Shown here: in pieces, positions 23,922 through 36,503 of the stretch
Layout of the letters: every line of letters starts with the position of its first letter
How positions within the stretch are numbered: the first letter of the stretch is position 1
Origin: Dactylonectria macrodidyma
Taxonomy: Eukaryota > Ascomycota > Sordariomycetes > Hypocreales > Nectriaceae
Reading direction: 5' to 3'
DNA length: 64,000 bases
Assembly (NCBI GenBank): GCA_020744425.1
Contig: JAGMUV010000023.1
Span: forward strand, 1 to 64,000
Translations under genes and position numbers: made by a program
The notes under the pieces: model-generated
Told to the model about the DNA's origin: nothing
Databases searched by the model: none
The model's input: only the letters and a program-made list of their open reading frames with translations

Positions 23922-24883
23922 ACATATATAATAAGTATATAGCGCATCTAAGTATATAACGCACTTATACTATATACTTTAAAAGCGAAACCTTAAACTT
24001 TCTAAAATAGCCTTTCTAAGCCTAAGATTTTTAAGGATTTAATTCTAAATCTTTAATTAAAAGGTTAATAAAGAAGTATCTTTTTAGAGTTTTTAAAAAA
24101 ATTATTAAGCTCACTATAAATAAAAATACTATAAAATATAATATGAATTTTATATTACTAGCACTATATTAAAGTTATAGTCCTTTAGCAGCGCACACTC
24201 AGAGAGAGGCCAGAGGTTAAACAGTAAAAAAAAAAAAAATAACTAATAGTGAATAATAGTGTGAGGGCCCAAAACCTAAGCCCAAAGCAACAGCAACTCA
24301 GAATGACTAGAGTTTCTACTGCATCATGGTGCACGCCTTGCTGTCCCAATCAACCCTTCGAGATGCGTCAAGCAGCTGGAAAGCTAGATAGAAAAGCTAG
24401 ATAGAAAAGCTAGATAGGAAAGCTAGATGGAAAAGCTAGATAGAAAAGCTAGATGTCGGAAGGCAAAATCGTCATGCGATAAAAGCCCCGTGAGGGCTCT
24501 GCATTCGTCGCATTCCAAGCTCGTCGCAATTCCAAGTCGCAATTCAATTACCGCTTTGCAATTCCCGATCGCAATTCAAAATGACCCCCCCCGACCAAAC
24601 AAACGACACAATGCGCGTGCGGCGCATCGCGCGACAGCCCGGCGGACCCTCGCCGACACTAGCATACGAGAATCGTCTTGCATATACGCTTTACTAGCAC
24701 TATATATATATATAATATAAGAAAATTCTTAAAAATACATTATATTATAAACAAGCTAAATATATATTTATAGCTATTTTAAGCTTAGTTTGAATTTTTA
24801 AGAATTATTTTAAAATTATAATTTAAAGTAGAAAATCTTAATGTGTTATATACTTGGATGTACTATATGCTTATTATACACGT
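23922..24883. mobile_element. TA-MITE M7, split by RE-1 copy R16
   Basis: Ends ACATATATAATAAG and CTTATTATACACGT, flanked by TA. Removing R16 and one target duplication leaves 425 bp, the same length as M5, whose sequence it follows throughout. Subterminal words are AT-converted forms of those of M5 (TATATAGCGCATCTAAG). Confidence 0.85.
24170..24691 (-). mobile_element. RE-1 copy R16, truncated and least mutated
   Basis: The tail end TAAAGTTATAGTCC lies at 24170. The copy stops at CATATACGCT in the type 2 core, where full copies continue with AGCTAAAAGAATTAAAG. TTACTAGCACTATAT flanks both sides (15 bases) and occurs once in the uninterrupted relative M5. Truncation at the end opposite the tail, together with a long target duplication, is typical of target-primed reverse transcription. 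It keeps most CG and CA positions and has six minisatellite units (24384-24452). An open frame at 24427-24720 crosses the minisatellite and is considered spurious. Confidence 0.9.
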
Positions 24884-25580
24884 TATTTAAAGTAATATTA
24901 TAACTAGTTATATTTAAAAGTATAATATTTAGACTAAGACTTAAGAATAGAAAAAAGTTAATAGTTATTATAATATGCTTTTAAATAGGATCTTTAACTT
25001 TTATAATATAATTAGTAAAGTAATAAACTAATACTAGACTCTTTAATTCTATTAAAATACAAAAGAAATTATAATTATATTAAAAACTAATAACTATAGA
25101 CTTATTTTATTAATTAATAAAAGGGTATATATAATAAACTTATAAAGTTTTATTAATAATAAAAGAAGGTATATTTATAAGCTTGTATAATATTTAAAAG
25201 TAATAATAATTTTAATAATTTTAATTATACTTTTTAATATTAAAAGAATAATTTATATAAATATCTATATATATATAAATTTATATATATTTAATATAAA
25301 AATTAGCCTCTTTATTAAATATGGTTTTAAGCTTAAGAAGGTCTAATATAATCTTTAATAAATATAAATTATATAAATAAAAAGACTTAAAAGAATTCTT
25401 TATTATATTTATTTATTATACTTATAATTATATATATATTAAAATTCTTATAAAACTATAATAAATTCTATATTTAATTATATTAATTAGTTTTAATAAT
25501 ATTAAAATACTAATTAATATATTTAAATATAGAATTAAAACTAATTTTAATATAATATTTTAAAAAGAACAATATTTTAT
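24884..25580. other. Unidentified AT-rich sequence
   Basis: Very AT-rich. No terminal repeats or readable frame; nothing recognised. Confidence 0.35.
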
Positions 25581-25582
25581 AA

Positions 25583-26104
25583 TAAAAGCTAAGTTTAATT
25601 AATCTAATTATAAAAAGCTTATTTAACTAATAATCTTTAATTATTATATTTTTTAAAAGAACTTATTCTTATAAGCTTTATTAAATAAGGATATAATTTA
25701 ATAGATTAAAATAGAATATATCTTATTAAAAGAATTAGCTTAAAAGGAAAAATAAAAAGAAATAATAATTATTAATAATACTTTTTTTAATAACTTAAAG
25801 AGCTATAATATATAGATTATATAGTTATAAGCTAATATTATATTAATTAATATATAGTTAAAAGTATAATAACTATATTAGAAACTAAGAGAATCTTACT
25901 ATAGTTACTTTTAATATTAATTATAATAGGTTAAAGGATTTAGTAGAAGAAGGTTTTATAAAGGAGGAGGGATAAGAGTCTATTTATAATTAGGTTAATT
26001 AATTTATTAAGTCTTTTATCTTAAGATAACTTAAGTAATATAAATATATAATATAGAAACGTAGTAGTGTAGAAATAAAAGTCCGAATAGCGGTTTTAAT
26101 AGCG
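25583..26104 (-). mobile_element. RE-1 copy R17 (type 2), tail part missing
   Basis: This is the half next to the terminus AGCGGTTTTAATAGCG; the tail and minisatellite are absent. As RE-1 copies otherwise lose the opposite end, a later deletion is the likelier explanation. Confidence 0.65.
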
Positions 26105-26172
26105 CTATTAAAATCTATATATAGAAAAGGATTATAATATTTCTTAAATAGAAAAATCTATAATCTTTCTAA

Positions 26173-26625
26173 TGCGCATTGTGTCGTTTGTTTGGTCGGG
26201 GGGGGGTCATTGTGAGTCGGTTGTATCGCGAGCAGTTGAATTGCGATGTGACGGGAATTACAAAGCATTGAATTGCGACTTGGAATTGCGACGAGGTAAC
26301 TTGGAATGCGACGAATGCAGAGGTCACCCTCACGGGGCTTTTATCGCATGACGATTTTGCCTTCCGACATCTAGCTTTTCTATCTAGCTTTTCTATCTAG
26401 CTTTTCTATCTAGCTTTCCAGCTGCTTAACGCATCTCAAAGGGTTGATTAGGATAGCAAGGCTTGCACCCTGATGCAGTAGAAACTCTAGTCATTCTGAG
26501 TTGCTATTGCCTTAGGCTTGGGTTTTAGGCCCTCATACTGTTATTTACTATTGGTTGTTTTTTTTTTTTACTGTTTAACCTCTGGCCCCTCTCTGAGTGT
26601 GCGCTGCTAAGGACTATAACCTTAA
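26173..26625 (+). mobile_element. RE-1 copy R18, truncated and little mutated
   Basis: It starts inside the element at TGCGCATTGTGTCG and ends GGACTATAACCTTAA. ATAATCTTTCTAA flanks both sides. It preserves the CG-rich section (repeated AATTGCGAC words at about 26240-26310), the CCTCACGGGGC hairpin half and four minisatellite units (26370-26415). With R16 it is the best source for the RE-1 consensus. Confidence 0.9.
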
Positions 26626-26637
26626 TAATCTTTCTAA

Positions 26638-27265
26638 TTATATTTAAATCTTTTTTAATAATATATAATCTATTATAAGCTCCTTCTGCCCTTTATAAGT
26701 ACGGCCTTAAGGAATGAAAAGTCAGGCCCCTTCCTTTAAAAAAGAAAAAAATAATACTTTGATTATTAAAAATTAAATAAGAGCTTTAAAAATAAGAGTA
26801 TATATAAGCTAAGTTCGCTAAATTTATTATACTAATCTTAAAAGGTTATTAAGCTTAATAGCTATAGTCCTATATTTATAAATATAGATAATCTTATAAT
26901 AGTTTTAATTATTATAATTATAAGTATACTTATACTTTTAAATAATAAGAAATAAATATAAAAAAAATATATACTTTAATATATTAATTAACTTTAGCTA
27001 TCTTTATTACTATATTTAATAGACTTAAGGTTTTAAATATTAAATAAATCTAATTAGGTTTTATAAATTATATATTAAGGATTATATTATAAAAATAGAA
27101 TTTATAAATAGAAAATTAATACTTATTTTAATATTAAAGTATAAATTATTAAAAATAAATATATTATTTAATTATAATTAAAATAGTCTTAAGGCTATTA
27201 TTATTTAATATAAATTGTATAAAAAGCTTAATTTTTATATTTTTATACTATTTAATATAAACTTA
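26638..27265. other. Unidentified AT-rich sequence with a less-mutated patch
   Basis: 26670-26745 keeps mixed composition (TACGGCCTTAAGGAATG). The rest is AT-rich and not recognised. Confidence 0.4.
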
Positions 27266-27690
27266 ACGTATATAATAAGCGAATGTCCCAAACAAGTGAG
27301 TGTCCTACTTATACTGTACAGCTAAAAGTACACATTTTAGATTTTCTAAAACGGGCTATTTAATTAGTAAATTTTTAAAGAATTAATTTTAAGCTTTTTT
27401 CTTAAAAGCTTATAAAATAGTATTTTCTTTATATTTTTAACTAATTTATTAAGCTAGTTATAGATAAAAATAGTAGAAATCACAGTGCGAATTTTATACT
27501 GCTAGCGCTATAGGTATATGTAGCTTAAAAAAGTTCATAAGGATAATATATGTTATAATTAAGCTATATTTAAAACTATAGCTATTTTAGGGTTAGTTTG
27601 AGTTTTTAAGAATTATTTTAAAATCGCGATTTAAGGTGAAAATCTGAGTGAGACACTCGCTTGTCTGGGACATTCGCTTATTATGTACGT
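27266..27690. mobile_element. TA-MITE M8
   Basis: 425 bp flanked by TA. Ends ACGTATATAATAAGCG and CGCTTATTATGTACGT. Subterminal direct words GAATGTCCCAAA and CAAGTGAGTGTCC, matched at the right end by GACACTCGCTTGTC and GGGACATTCGC. The length equals M5, but the subterminal words differ. Confidence 0.88.
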
Positions 27691-29453
27691 TATATAGTCT
27701 TTATTAAAAGTAAAAGTAAAGTTAATTAGAATAATTTATAAAGTTATTATAAGTATTAAGTTAAATATATATATAAAAGAAAATAAGAATATTATAAAAA
27801 GTATAAATAGCTTTTTTTTAAAATAAGTAATAATTTATAATATAATAGTTTTTAGAGTTTATTATAAAGTAAATAAGAATATATAATATTAAGTAAAATA
27901 CTAATCTAAGTAATTTAAAAATATAAATAGCCTATTCTTTATAATTATAATAGCCCTTTCTTTAGTAAAGAAGATAATAAAGGATATTATTATTATTTAT
28001 ATTTAAATTAAGATTTAGACCTTTTTAAAGTTATTAATATATCTTTAATTATATTTCTTATAAGATTAATTTTAATTAGCTTATTAACTTTTTCTAAGCC
28101 TATAGTCTATTCTAAGTCATTAGAATTAGCTATAATGCTTTTTAAAGTATTTAAAGTAAATATATTACTTAATATTATATTTAAAGTAATTAGTTATTCA
28201 TTTAAGAAATCTAAGTATATTAGTCTTTTTTTAAGGCTTTTAATAAAGGCTTTAAGTATTATTATTTAAAGTTTTTTAAATAAAGTATAGTCTAGATCCT
28301 TAAATTAGAATATAGTTAGTAATAAAGTATTAGTATTATTTTATTTAATTAGGATTATAAATATAGACTTAGTATTAAAAAGGGTTATTTTCTTTATTAT
28401 TTCCTTTTTAATTTTAATTAGACTAGCTTATATTATTATATCTATTAAAAGGTTATTTATTATAAAAGTCTATAAATCTAATATTATAATAAAAATATAA
28501 TCTGTTTTTAAATAAAATAGATTAATTATTAAAATATAATCTAATATGCTAATAATTTTATTTAATACTATTAATTAAATACCTATTTAAAAAGAACTTA
28601 TTATTTTTTTAATTATTATTCTATATAATATTATTTATAATTAAGTAAAGATTAAAAAGATTATAAATACTTAAAAAGAATAGAAACTAATATATAAAAG
28701 TTTAAAAGTATATATCTTCTAATCTAATATAAAATATAAGATTTATAAACTTATAATATTATAATTATATATTAAAAAAGCTAGTAAGTTCTATCTTTTT
28801 TAATATATATTTTATAATTAACTTAAGAAAACTAATAAAAGGGGATATAAATAGGAATTACTTAACCTCTTTAAAATAATAAATTTTAATTCTAAAGAGT
28901 ATTATATTAATTAAAATTACTCTTTAAAGAATAAAAATATACTAGCTATTCTAAATTAACTTATAGTTAAAGCTATTTATTTAAATACTTAGAATTAGGA
29001 TTATATAGTTTATTATTCTTAGATCTTTTTTAATTCTATTTAAGACTTTAATTTCTTATATTAAAGTAAATAGATATACATTATTATTATAAATAAATTA
29101 ATATTCTTCTTAATTACTTTAAATAGTAATTATATTATAGATTATTATATTTAAATTAAAAAAGAGTATTAGATTATTATAGCTTAGAAAAGCATATAAT
29201 TATAAGAACTTAAGTAAAATAAGCTAACTTAGGGCTAATAATATTATTATAATAATAGCTTTATTATTTAATCTTTTAATATAATTCTAAGTTTTATTTT
29301 AAAAATAAGTTATAATACTTAATTATATAAAAAAGGATATAATTATATCTTTTTTATATATCTTAAGTTATAATAAAAATAGTATTACTAATTAAATAAA
29401 AGTAATATTATTATTTATTTTTAAAAGAAATTATAAAAAAGTTTTTAATAATA
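27691..29453 (+). pseudogene. AT-rich remnant, possibly a Ty3/Gypsy pol fragment
   Basis: Most of this stretch cannot be read. Around 28225-28400 the plus strand has a frame whose residue pattern (FKAFNKGF, then LKFF, then LE followed by stops, then IILFN) resembles the junction of reverse transcriptase and RNase H in Ty3/Gypsy polyproteins. All stops there are TAA or TAG. This is a pattern match by eye only. The rest holds nothing I can name. Confidence 0.25.
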
Positions 29454-32393
29454 ATATACTTAATAAGTAAGTATAATAAATAAGTAAGTATAATACTTTT
29501 TTTAACCTTTAAAATTAAAACTTTAATAAAAATATAATAAACTATTTAAATAATTAAAACTAATTACTATTCTTATCTCTAGAGGTCTTAATTATAGCTT
29601 AATAGGTCTTTATATTATAACTAGCCTTTTTATAAGTTCTATAGCGCCTTTCTTTTAGTATTACTAACCTCCTTTAATTATTACTTCTTAATAATTTAGC
29701 TACTACCTATATATTAATATCTTTCTAATCTATCTCATTCCTTCTTTTATTTATAATTATCTTCCTTTCTTAATATAAATAGGTTCTTTTTACTTTATAT
29801 TACTTACTAAGAGTCTTATTTACTTATTAAATGATCTAGTTCTTAGACTTTAATAATACTATTTAATATATTATTACTTTTATTTTTTTAAAAAATAACT
29901 TAAGTGCCTTAAAAATAGATATTAAAGAGCTATTCTAATACTTTCTTATTTATCTTTTAAAGTATTTAGATTATAAATTAGCTTTAAATACTATCTTTAG
30001 AGTCTTTAAGACCTAAGAGTTAGAAAGGCTAATCTCTTTTATAGCTAGTATTAAAGTCTATAGCTATATATTAAGCTTTAATATAATATATTCTAAATTT
30101 AAAAGAATAAGTCTAGCTCTTTAAAAACCTCTTTTAATATTATTTTTTATTATAATAATTATATATATAATATAAAAGGCTAAGAAGAACTTAGTTTTTA
30201 TAATATAAATTATAAAATATTTAATTAATTATTTAATTTCTTAATTATAAACTATTTTAAATAGTTTAAAATACTTAATATTAAAAAGCTAGAGTAAATA
30301 AGATAAATAAAATAATATATAAAGTATAATAATATTATTCTCTTTATAATATTTTTTAAAGTTAATAAAGTAATAATTTTTATATTTATTAAAGATTAGA
30401 AGATAATAGTAATTAATTAATTAATTCTTTATATCTTAATTAAAGTACTTAAGCTACTTAAGATCTATTTTATTATTAATTTAACTATTTTAAGTTATTA
30501 TAATAGTCTAATTATTTAGAAGATTACTTTTTTAGTACTAATTAGTAAAATGATATTAGTTTATAATTATAATAAATAGCTAGATTATCTAGCCTTTTAT
30601 ATTAATTACTTAAATAATTATAATCTATTTTTATTTTCTAAGTTAAACTAATTTTAGGTTTTTATACTTATTTATACTTATAATAACTATTATATTTATA
30701 ATTATATTTATTATAAAGCTAGTCTAATTAAAATTATAAATATTAATTAAGCTAATATTATATTTTATAATTATATTTTTTATAAACTAGAACTAATTAT
30801 AAATAATAATTAGATCTTTATATTTAGCCTTTTAATAATTATATTTATAAAAAAACGCTATTAAAACCACTATTCGGACTTTTATTTCTGCGCTACTACG
30901 TTTCTATATTACGTATTTGTATTACTTGAGTTATCTTAAGACGAAGGACTCGATTGATTAGTTGACCTAGTTATAAATAGACTCTTATCCCTCCTCCCTT
31001 AACCACCAGGAACCAACCTTCCTCCGCCAAATCCTTTAACCATTCCAGGATTCCCTTAGTTTCTAACGCATCAGTCGTTTTACGCATTAATAATAGCTAC
31101 GTTTCTTATAACTTGCATTATCTACCCCTCGTTAATATTAGCTAGCGACTCGAAGAATGCTATTTCTTCTAAGGATATTTCAGATACTGGCTTCGCTACT
31201 AGTCGCCTTAAGAAGTATCGTTCGTTTTTAATCTAGTTCTTAAATCATCGGTTACCTCTAAAGAGGCATAGTCTTAAGAATACCTCAGTCTTAAAGATCA
31301 CTAAGGCGACTCGCTTACTATTAAAGAGTTACTAAGTCTTAATAGTTCTAGTTTCTTTAAGACTATATTCTATTACTATAGCCTTTAGCTTATTAAGGGT
31401 TTCTATATCCTTACTAAGCTTAGTATCTAAGTTATATATAAAGAGAGTATAGTAATTATTAAAACCTAAGTTATTAAGAGCGTAGAGTGTATTATACTAG
31501 ATGTTTATTATAGTGTTTATTATAGTTAGTCTTTAATAAGCTGAATTACGATCTAGAATTATAAAGAGATAACTAAATTGCGACTTAGAACTGCGACAAG
31601 CTTAGAATACGACGAACCCTTACGGGGCTTTTATTATATGATGATTTTACCTTCTGATATCTAGCTTTTCTATCTAGCTTTTCTATCTAGCTTTTCTATC
31701 TAGCTTTCCAGCTGCTTAATGCATTTCGAAGGGTTGATTAGGATAGTAAGGCTTATACCCTGATGCAGTAAAAACTCTAGTCATTCTGAGTTGCTATTGC
31801 CTTAGGCTTGGGTTTTAGGCCCTCACACTATTATTCACTATTAGTTATTTTTTTTTTTTTTTTACTATTTAACCTCTAGCCCCTCTCTGAGTGTGCGCTG
31901 CTAAAGGACTATAACCTTAATATTTATAAAAAAAAATATATCTTAAGATTTAATTATTACTTAATAAAGTTAAAAGCCTAGTACTTATTAATAAATAATG
32001 TATTATAGTTAGTAAATAGTTAGTTAGCTATTTTTTTAATATTATATAATTATAAGGAAAATCTCTATAAATCTAAGTTAAGGATAAACTAAATAATAAT
32101 CTACTCTTCTAAATCAGATAGCTTATATAATTTAAGAATAGTATTATATTAAGATTAAATGCTCTTATATTAGTAATATAAAGTCTAAAAATAGACTTAG
32201 TAAATACTTATAATACATTAAGGACTTAATTTTAAATCATTTTAAAAAGCTTAAAGAGTAAAAAGTATAGAAGCCTTATTATTAAATTAAAATATATTTA
32301 ATAATTAAGAATTAATTAATTAAATAGAAGAAAGAGTAATTAAGAGATTTTTATTATACTTATTTATTTATTATATTCGCTTATTAAGTACAT
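29454..32393. mobile_element. DT1: larger TA-flanked DNA transposon, split by R19
   Basis: Left end ATATACTTAATAAG with words GTAAGTATAATAAAT and AAGTAAGTATAATAC; right end TATTCGCTTATTAAGTACAT, inverted. It is flanked by TA. Without R19 and one duplication it is about 1.86 kb. Its interior (29500-30855 and 31921-32345) is the same as that of DT2 at 43.2-45.8 kb. The ends are those of the 420-440 bp MITEs, so this is probably their autonomous parent type. A transposase of 500-550 residues would fit, but no catalytic motif could be read because of AT conversion. TA duplication suggests a Tc1/mariner/pogo relation. Confidence 0.65.
30856..31920 (+). mobile_element. RE-1 copy R19 (type 1), well preserved, with target duplication
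   Basis: It begins CGCTATTAAAACCACTATTC and ends GGACTATAACCTTAA. TATTTATAAAAAAA flanks both sides (14 bases); DT2 near 45411 shows the uninterrupted site. It is the clearest type 1 core, with much unmutated sequence at 31000-31300 (GCTAGCGACTCGAAG). Four minisatellite units lie at about 31664-31710. Confidence 0.9.
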
Positions 32394-32542
32394 TATATAA
32401 ATATTTAAAATAGATTCTATAAAATACTATATATATTATTATTCTTTAAATTATAATCTTTATTTAATATTAAAATACTCTTAAAATTATTCTATTTAAA
32501 TAATATATTTACTTAATTAAAATTATTACTTAATTTTATATA

Positions 32543-32980
32543 ATGTATATAATAAGCATACAATATATCTAAATATATAACGCATTTCTAATTTATACTT
32601 AAAACAGTACTTTTTTAAAAATTCTTTAAAAATTTAAACTAGACTTAAAATAGCTTATATTTTATATATAAGTTTAATAAGTATATAAAAATAAGTAAAG
32701 TTTTTTTAGATTTTTAGAAGATTTTATTTATAAACTTATTTTAAAAAATCTTATTTACACTAATTCTTTTCTTATTTATAATTTTAAAAAGCTAAATGAA
32801 TTAGTTAAAAATCTAATAAAAATACTAACTTATGACTTTTTTAATTAATTACTTAAAATTAATTTTCTAAAATTCCTAAGACTATATAGCCTATTTTAGA
32901 AAATTTAAAGTTTATACTTTTAAGTATATAGTATAAGTGCATTATATACTTAGATGCATTGCATGCTTATTGATATATAG
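32543..32980. mobile_element. TA-MITE M10 (degraded)
   Basis: The left end ATGTATATAATAAGCATAC is clear; the right end GCATGCTTATTGATATATAG is altered. Subterminal words (TATCTAAATATATAACGCA, TTAGATGCATTGCATGC) are converted forms of those in M5. The right boundary is approximate. Confidence 0.65.
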
Positions 32981-33144
32981 TTATATAAGCCTATATTAAT
33001 AAATATATATATTATATAATACATATATATATTTCATTAAGTATAGAAAAATATCTATTCTATATATAAATAATAAATCTTTATTATATATTATTATATA
33101 TTATTAATTATTATTATTATTTTATTCATTACTTATTATTAGTC

Positions 33145-33178
<34 letters not shown>

Positions 33179-33901
33179 ATTATTATTATTATTTATTATT
33201 ATTATTATTATTATTATTGATGTCTTATTATTAGTATTAGTTATTATTATCTATATTATTATGATATTATATTATTATTATATTATTATTATTATATTTA
33301 TTTAGTCTATTGATTATTATTATGACTTTATTATTATCTATTATAAATTATATTATCAAAAATGAGAACTTTTTATTATAATTATTATTATATTAAATAA
33401 ATAATATTTAAGGTATATTATTTTTTTAATTTTTTTATTTAAATAAGTATTTAATAGTAATATATTAAATATTAAAAACTTTTTTATTAATTTAATATTT
33501 ATATATAAGAAGTTTTTAAATACTAAAGTAATTTATATTTAATCTAATTAATATTGATATTTAATATAATATTAAAAAGAAAAGTTAAAATACTTAAAAA
33601 GATCTTATAATTTTAAAAAAAAGATAATACTATACTTTTATACTTTAGTATAAGTAGTTTATTTTTACTTTTTAATAAAAGTAATTCTTTTTTACTTTTT
33701 AAAATAAATATAAATAAAAAATAAAATAATATATTAATTTTAATTATTAAATAAATAAAAATATTTATTTAATTTATCTTATTCTTTATAAATATTAAAA
33801 AAATAATATTATATTATTCTTATATTAATTTCTATTTCCCCTTTTCTTCTTTATAAACTATTAAAAATAGTTTTAGTTTTTAATAATAACTTTATAAAGT
33901 A
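32981..33901. other. AT-rich sequence with a TTA trinucleotide array
   Basis: Contains the array at 33085-33350, listed separately. The remainder is low-complexity AT-rich sequence without recognisable features. Confidence 0.5.
33085..33350. repeat. (TTA)n imperfect microsatellite
   Basis: Long runs of TTA/ATT with scattered interruptions (TTATTAGTCTATTATTATT, TTGATGTCTTATTATTAG). Confidence 0.9.
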
Positions 33902-34343
33902 ATATACTTAATAAGTAAGTAAGCCAAACAAGCGAATAAGCCACTTTAAAATTTCCTAGTATTTATACCTTAAATGAAAATATCTTTAAAATATTCTCTA
34001 AAATTAAAACTAAGAGTAAAATAGCTAATATTTTAAAAATAGTTCTATTATATATTAAAAAATAAATATAAATTCTTTTAAATTTTTTTAAAAATTTACT
34101 TAATAAGCTATATTAAAAATGCTTATTCACACTATATACCTAGCTATTTCTATATAAAGGAATTTTTTTAAAAATTTTAAAAAATTATTATATAGTTTTC
34201 TTTTTAATTAAATAATTAAAAATATTTTTATTTTATTTTTAATAATTAGATAGCTAGTTTTAAAAATTTAAAGTTTAGCTCTTTTTAGTGTATAGTATTC
34301 GTAGCTTACTCACTTATTTGGCTTACTTACTTATTAAGTATAT
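33902..34343. mobile_element. TA-MITE M11
   Basis: 442 bp flanked by TA, same subfamily as M2 and M4 in inverted internal orientation. Ends ATATACTTAATAAG and CTTATTAAGTATAT. Subterminal words GTAAGTAAGCCAAACAAGCG and, at the right, GCTTACTCACTTATTTGG. Confidence 0.82.
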
Positions 34344-35360
34344 TATATATATTTATTATTTAGTTTAAAATAGTATTTTTTTATTCTTTAAATTCTTAAA
34401 ATTATTATAATTTAAAAATATTATACTATATTTTATAATTTAAATATAATACTAATTAAAATATATTAAACCTACTTTTATAAGTTTTTTATTATTATTT
34501 TATAAACTATTTTATAATTTATTTAAATAATAAGTAATTTTTTAAATTTATAAAAATTACTCTTTTTATATTTTAAATACTTTTTAATTTATAAAGATAT
34601 TATTAATTATTAAGATTATTTAAAATATCTTAAAAAAAAGATATTATTTATTATAATATAATTATATTATTACTTTTAATATTAGTATATTTTCTTTTTC
34701 CTTTAAGTAATCTTACTTTTATTAAAAAGAAGTTAATTACTTTATATTCTTATTATAATTAGATTATAAGATTTAATATAGTAAAGTCTAATAATATAAA
34801 TCTCTATTATTTATATTATATTTATAAATATATTATAGTATTTTTTAATAATATTTAAGATTTTATTAATTATATTCTTTTATATTTTTTATTATAAGTT
34901 TTAAAAGATATTTATATTTCTTAGTATAGTTATAATAAACTATTATTATAAGACTTATTATAATATCTTTTTATATAATAATATATAATTAAAAAAGCTT
35001 TAATTTAATTAAAGAAAATAATTTTTAATATAATTATATTTAAATTAATATTATTAAATAAAGAGTTAGAATAAAGTTAATATAAAAGTCCTTTTAATTA
35101 TTTATAAATACTTAGTTTATAAAGAATTATTTATATAGAATAAAATATAATCTTATATTTAATACTATTTATAAAAAGAGGCTTTAATTTAGAATTATTA
35201 TTAAATACTATTAATACTATATTAATAGACTTAAATAATATAAATATAATTAAATATAATAACTTATTATTAGACTTTAGTATTTTCTTACTTTAAAAAT
35301 ACTAATATATTCTTTAAAAATATTTATATAACTATATTTAAAGCTACTAATAGTATACTT
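34344..35360. other. Unidentified AT-rich sequence
   Basis: No terminal repeats, frames or matches to other parts of the window recognised. Confidence 0.35.
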
Positions 35361-36065
35361 AAAGATCTTAATATTATTTATAAGCTTATAACTTTTAATA
35401 TATTCTTTTTAAATAAAACTCTTAAAACTAATAATATTATTAAATTATAGTTTTTAATAAATACTATAATATTCATTTATTTAAAATAATTATAAATTAT
35501 TATTATTACTTTAATTAAATCTAAACCTTATATTTATATTAATTATAAAAATAAGTTTATTAATACTTTTAATCCTTTCTTCTTTATTAGAATATTTCTT
35601 ATACTTTTTTTTTTAAAATTAGTAAATAAAAGATTATTAAAAAATAGATTAATTAGTCTATTATAACTATTAATTCTTAACCTTTACTTTTATAAAGTAA
35701 ATATATTATAATCTCTTTTATAAATATAAATACTATTATTAATTTAATCTCTTTTTATAATTTCTTTTTATAAACTTAGGCTAAGATTATATTAAAAAGA
35801 TATAGTAATTAGTTTTCTTAATATTAAGTATTCTATTTTCTTATTTTTAATATATAAATATATTTTTATAATTATAATATTAATATATTAAATATAAAGA
35901 CGGATTCTTTTAATTAAATTAAAAAATTATTATTTATACTTATACTTATAAGACTATAAGCTATTAAAATAAATCTTAAAAATAGTTAAAAGTTAGATAA
36001 TCTTATTATTTAAGAATTACTTTAAAGCCTTTTTATATTTAGATTTTATTAGCTTTTTTTATAAA
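35361..36065. repeat. Family E dispersed repeat, copy 2
   Basis: Collinear with 1031-1705. Slightly less mutated than copy 1 (for example AAACTTAGGCTAAGATTA here against AAACTTAAGCTAAGATTA). Confidence 0.6.
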
Positions 36066-36076
36066 AGTCTTAACTA

Positions 36077-36503
36077 ATGTATATATCACTCATACGTCGC
36101 ATCCAACCATGCGTTACAATAAGATTTTCACCTTAAATTACAATTTTTTAAAAATCCTAAAAAATTTAAATTAAGCCTAAAATAGCTAGGATTTTTTAAA
36201 TTAAATTATTTATAATATAACTTATTTTTAAGAATTCTTTTAAGTTTTATATATTAATAGCGCTAGCACTATTAAATTCATACTATACTTTTTACTATTT
36301 TTATTTATAACTAGCTTAATAATTTTTTTAAAAATCTTAAGAAATTACTAATTTATTAAATTCTTAGTTAAATATCTAAAATTAATTTTTTTTAAAAATC
36401 CTATAATTATATATAAACTTTTAGAAAATTAAGGTTTTTAATTTTAAGTGTATAGTATAGGTATAATGCATGCTTAGATGCGATGCATGAGTGATATATA
36501 TGT
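36077..36503. mobile_element. TA-MITE M12
   Basis: 427 bp flanked by TA. Ends ATGTATATATCACTCAT and ATGAGTGATATATATGT. Subterminal words CATACGTCGCATCC and AACCATGCGTTACA at the left; ATGCATGCTTAGATGCGATG at the right. Same subfamily as M13 and DT2. Confidence 0.82.

Noticed and set aside
24427..24720. 97-residue open frame
   Set aside because: It begins in the RE-1 minisatellite and crosses the element's end and target duplication into the MITE, so it cannot be an evolved gene.
30856..31050. tRNA-type A and B boxes at the RE-1 end opposite the tail
   Set aside because: GGACTCGATTGATTAG resembles a B box only loosely and no A box stands at the right distance.
33085..33350. Centromere or telomere repeat
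   Set aside because: It is an imperfect TTA microsatellite without longer period, and no telomere-type motif such as TTAGGG arrays occurs.
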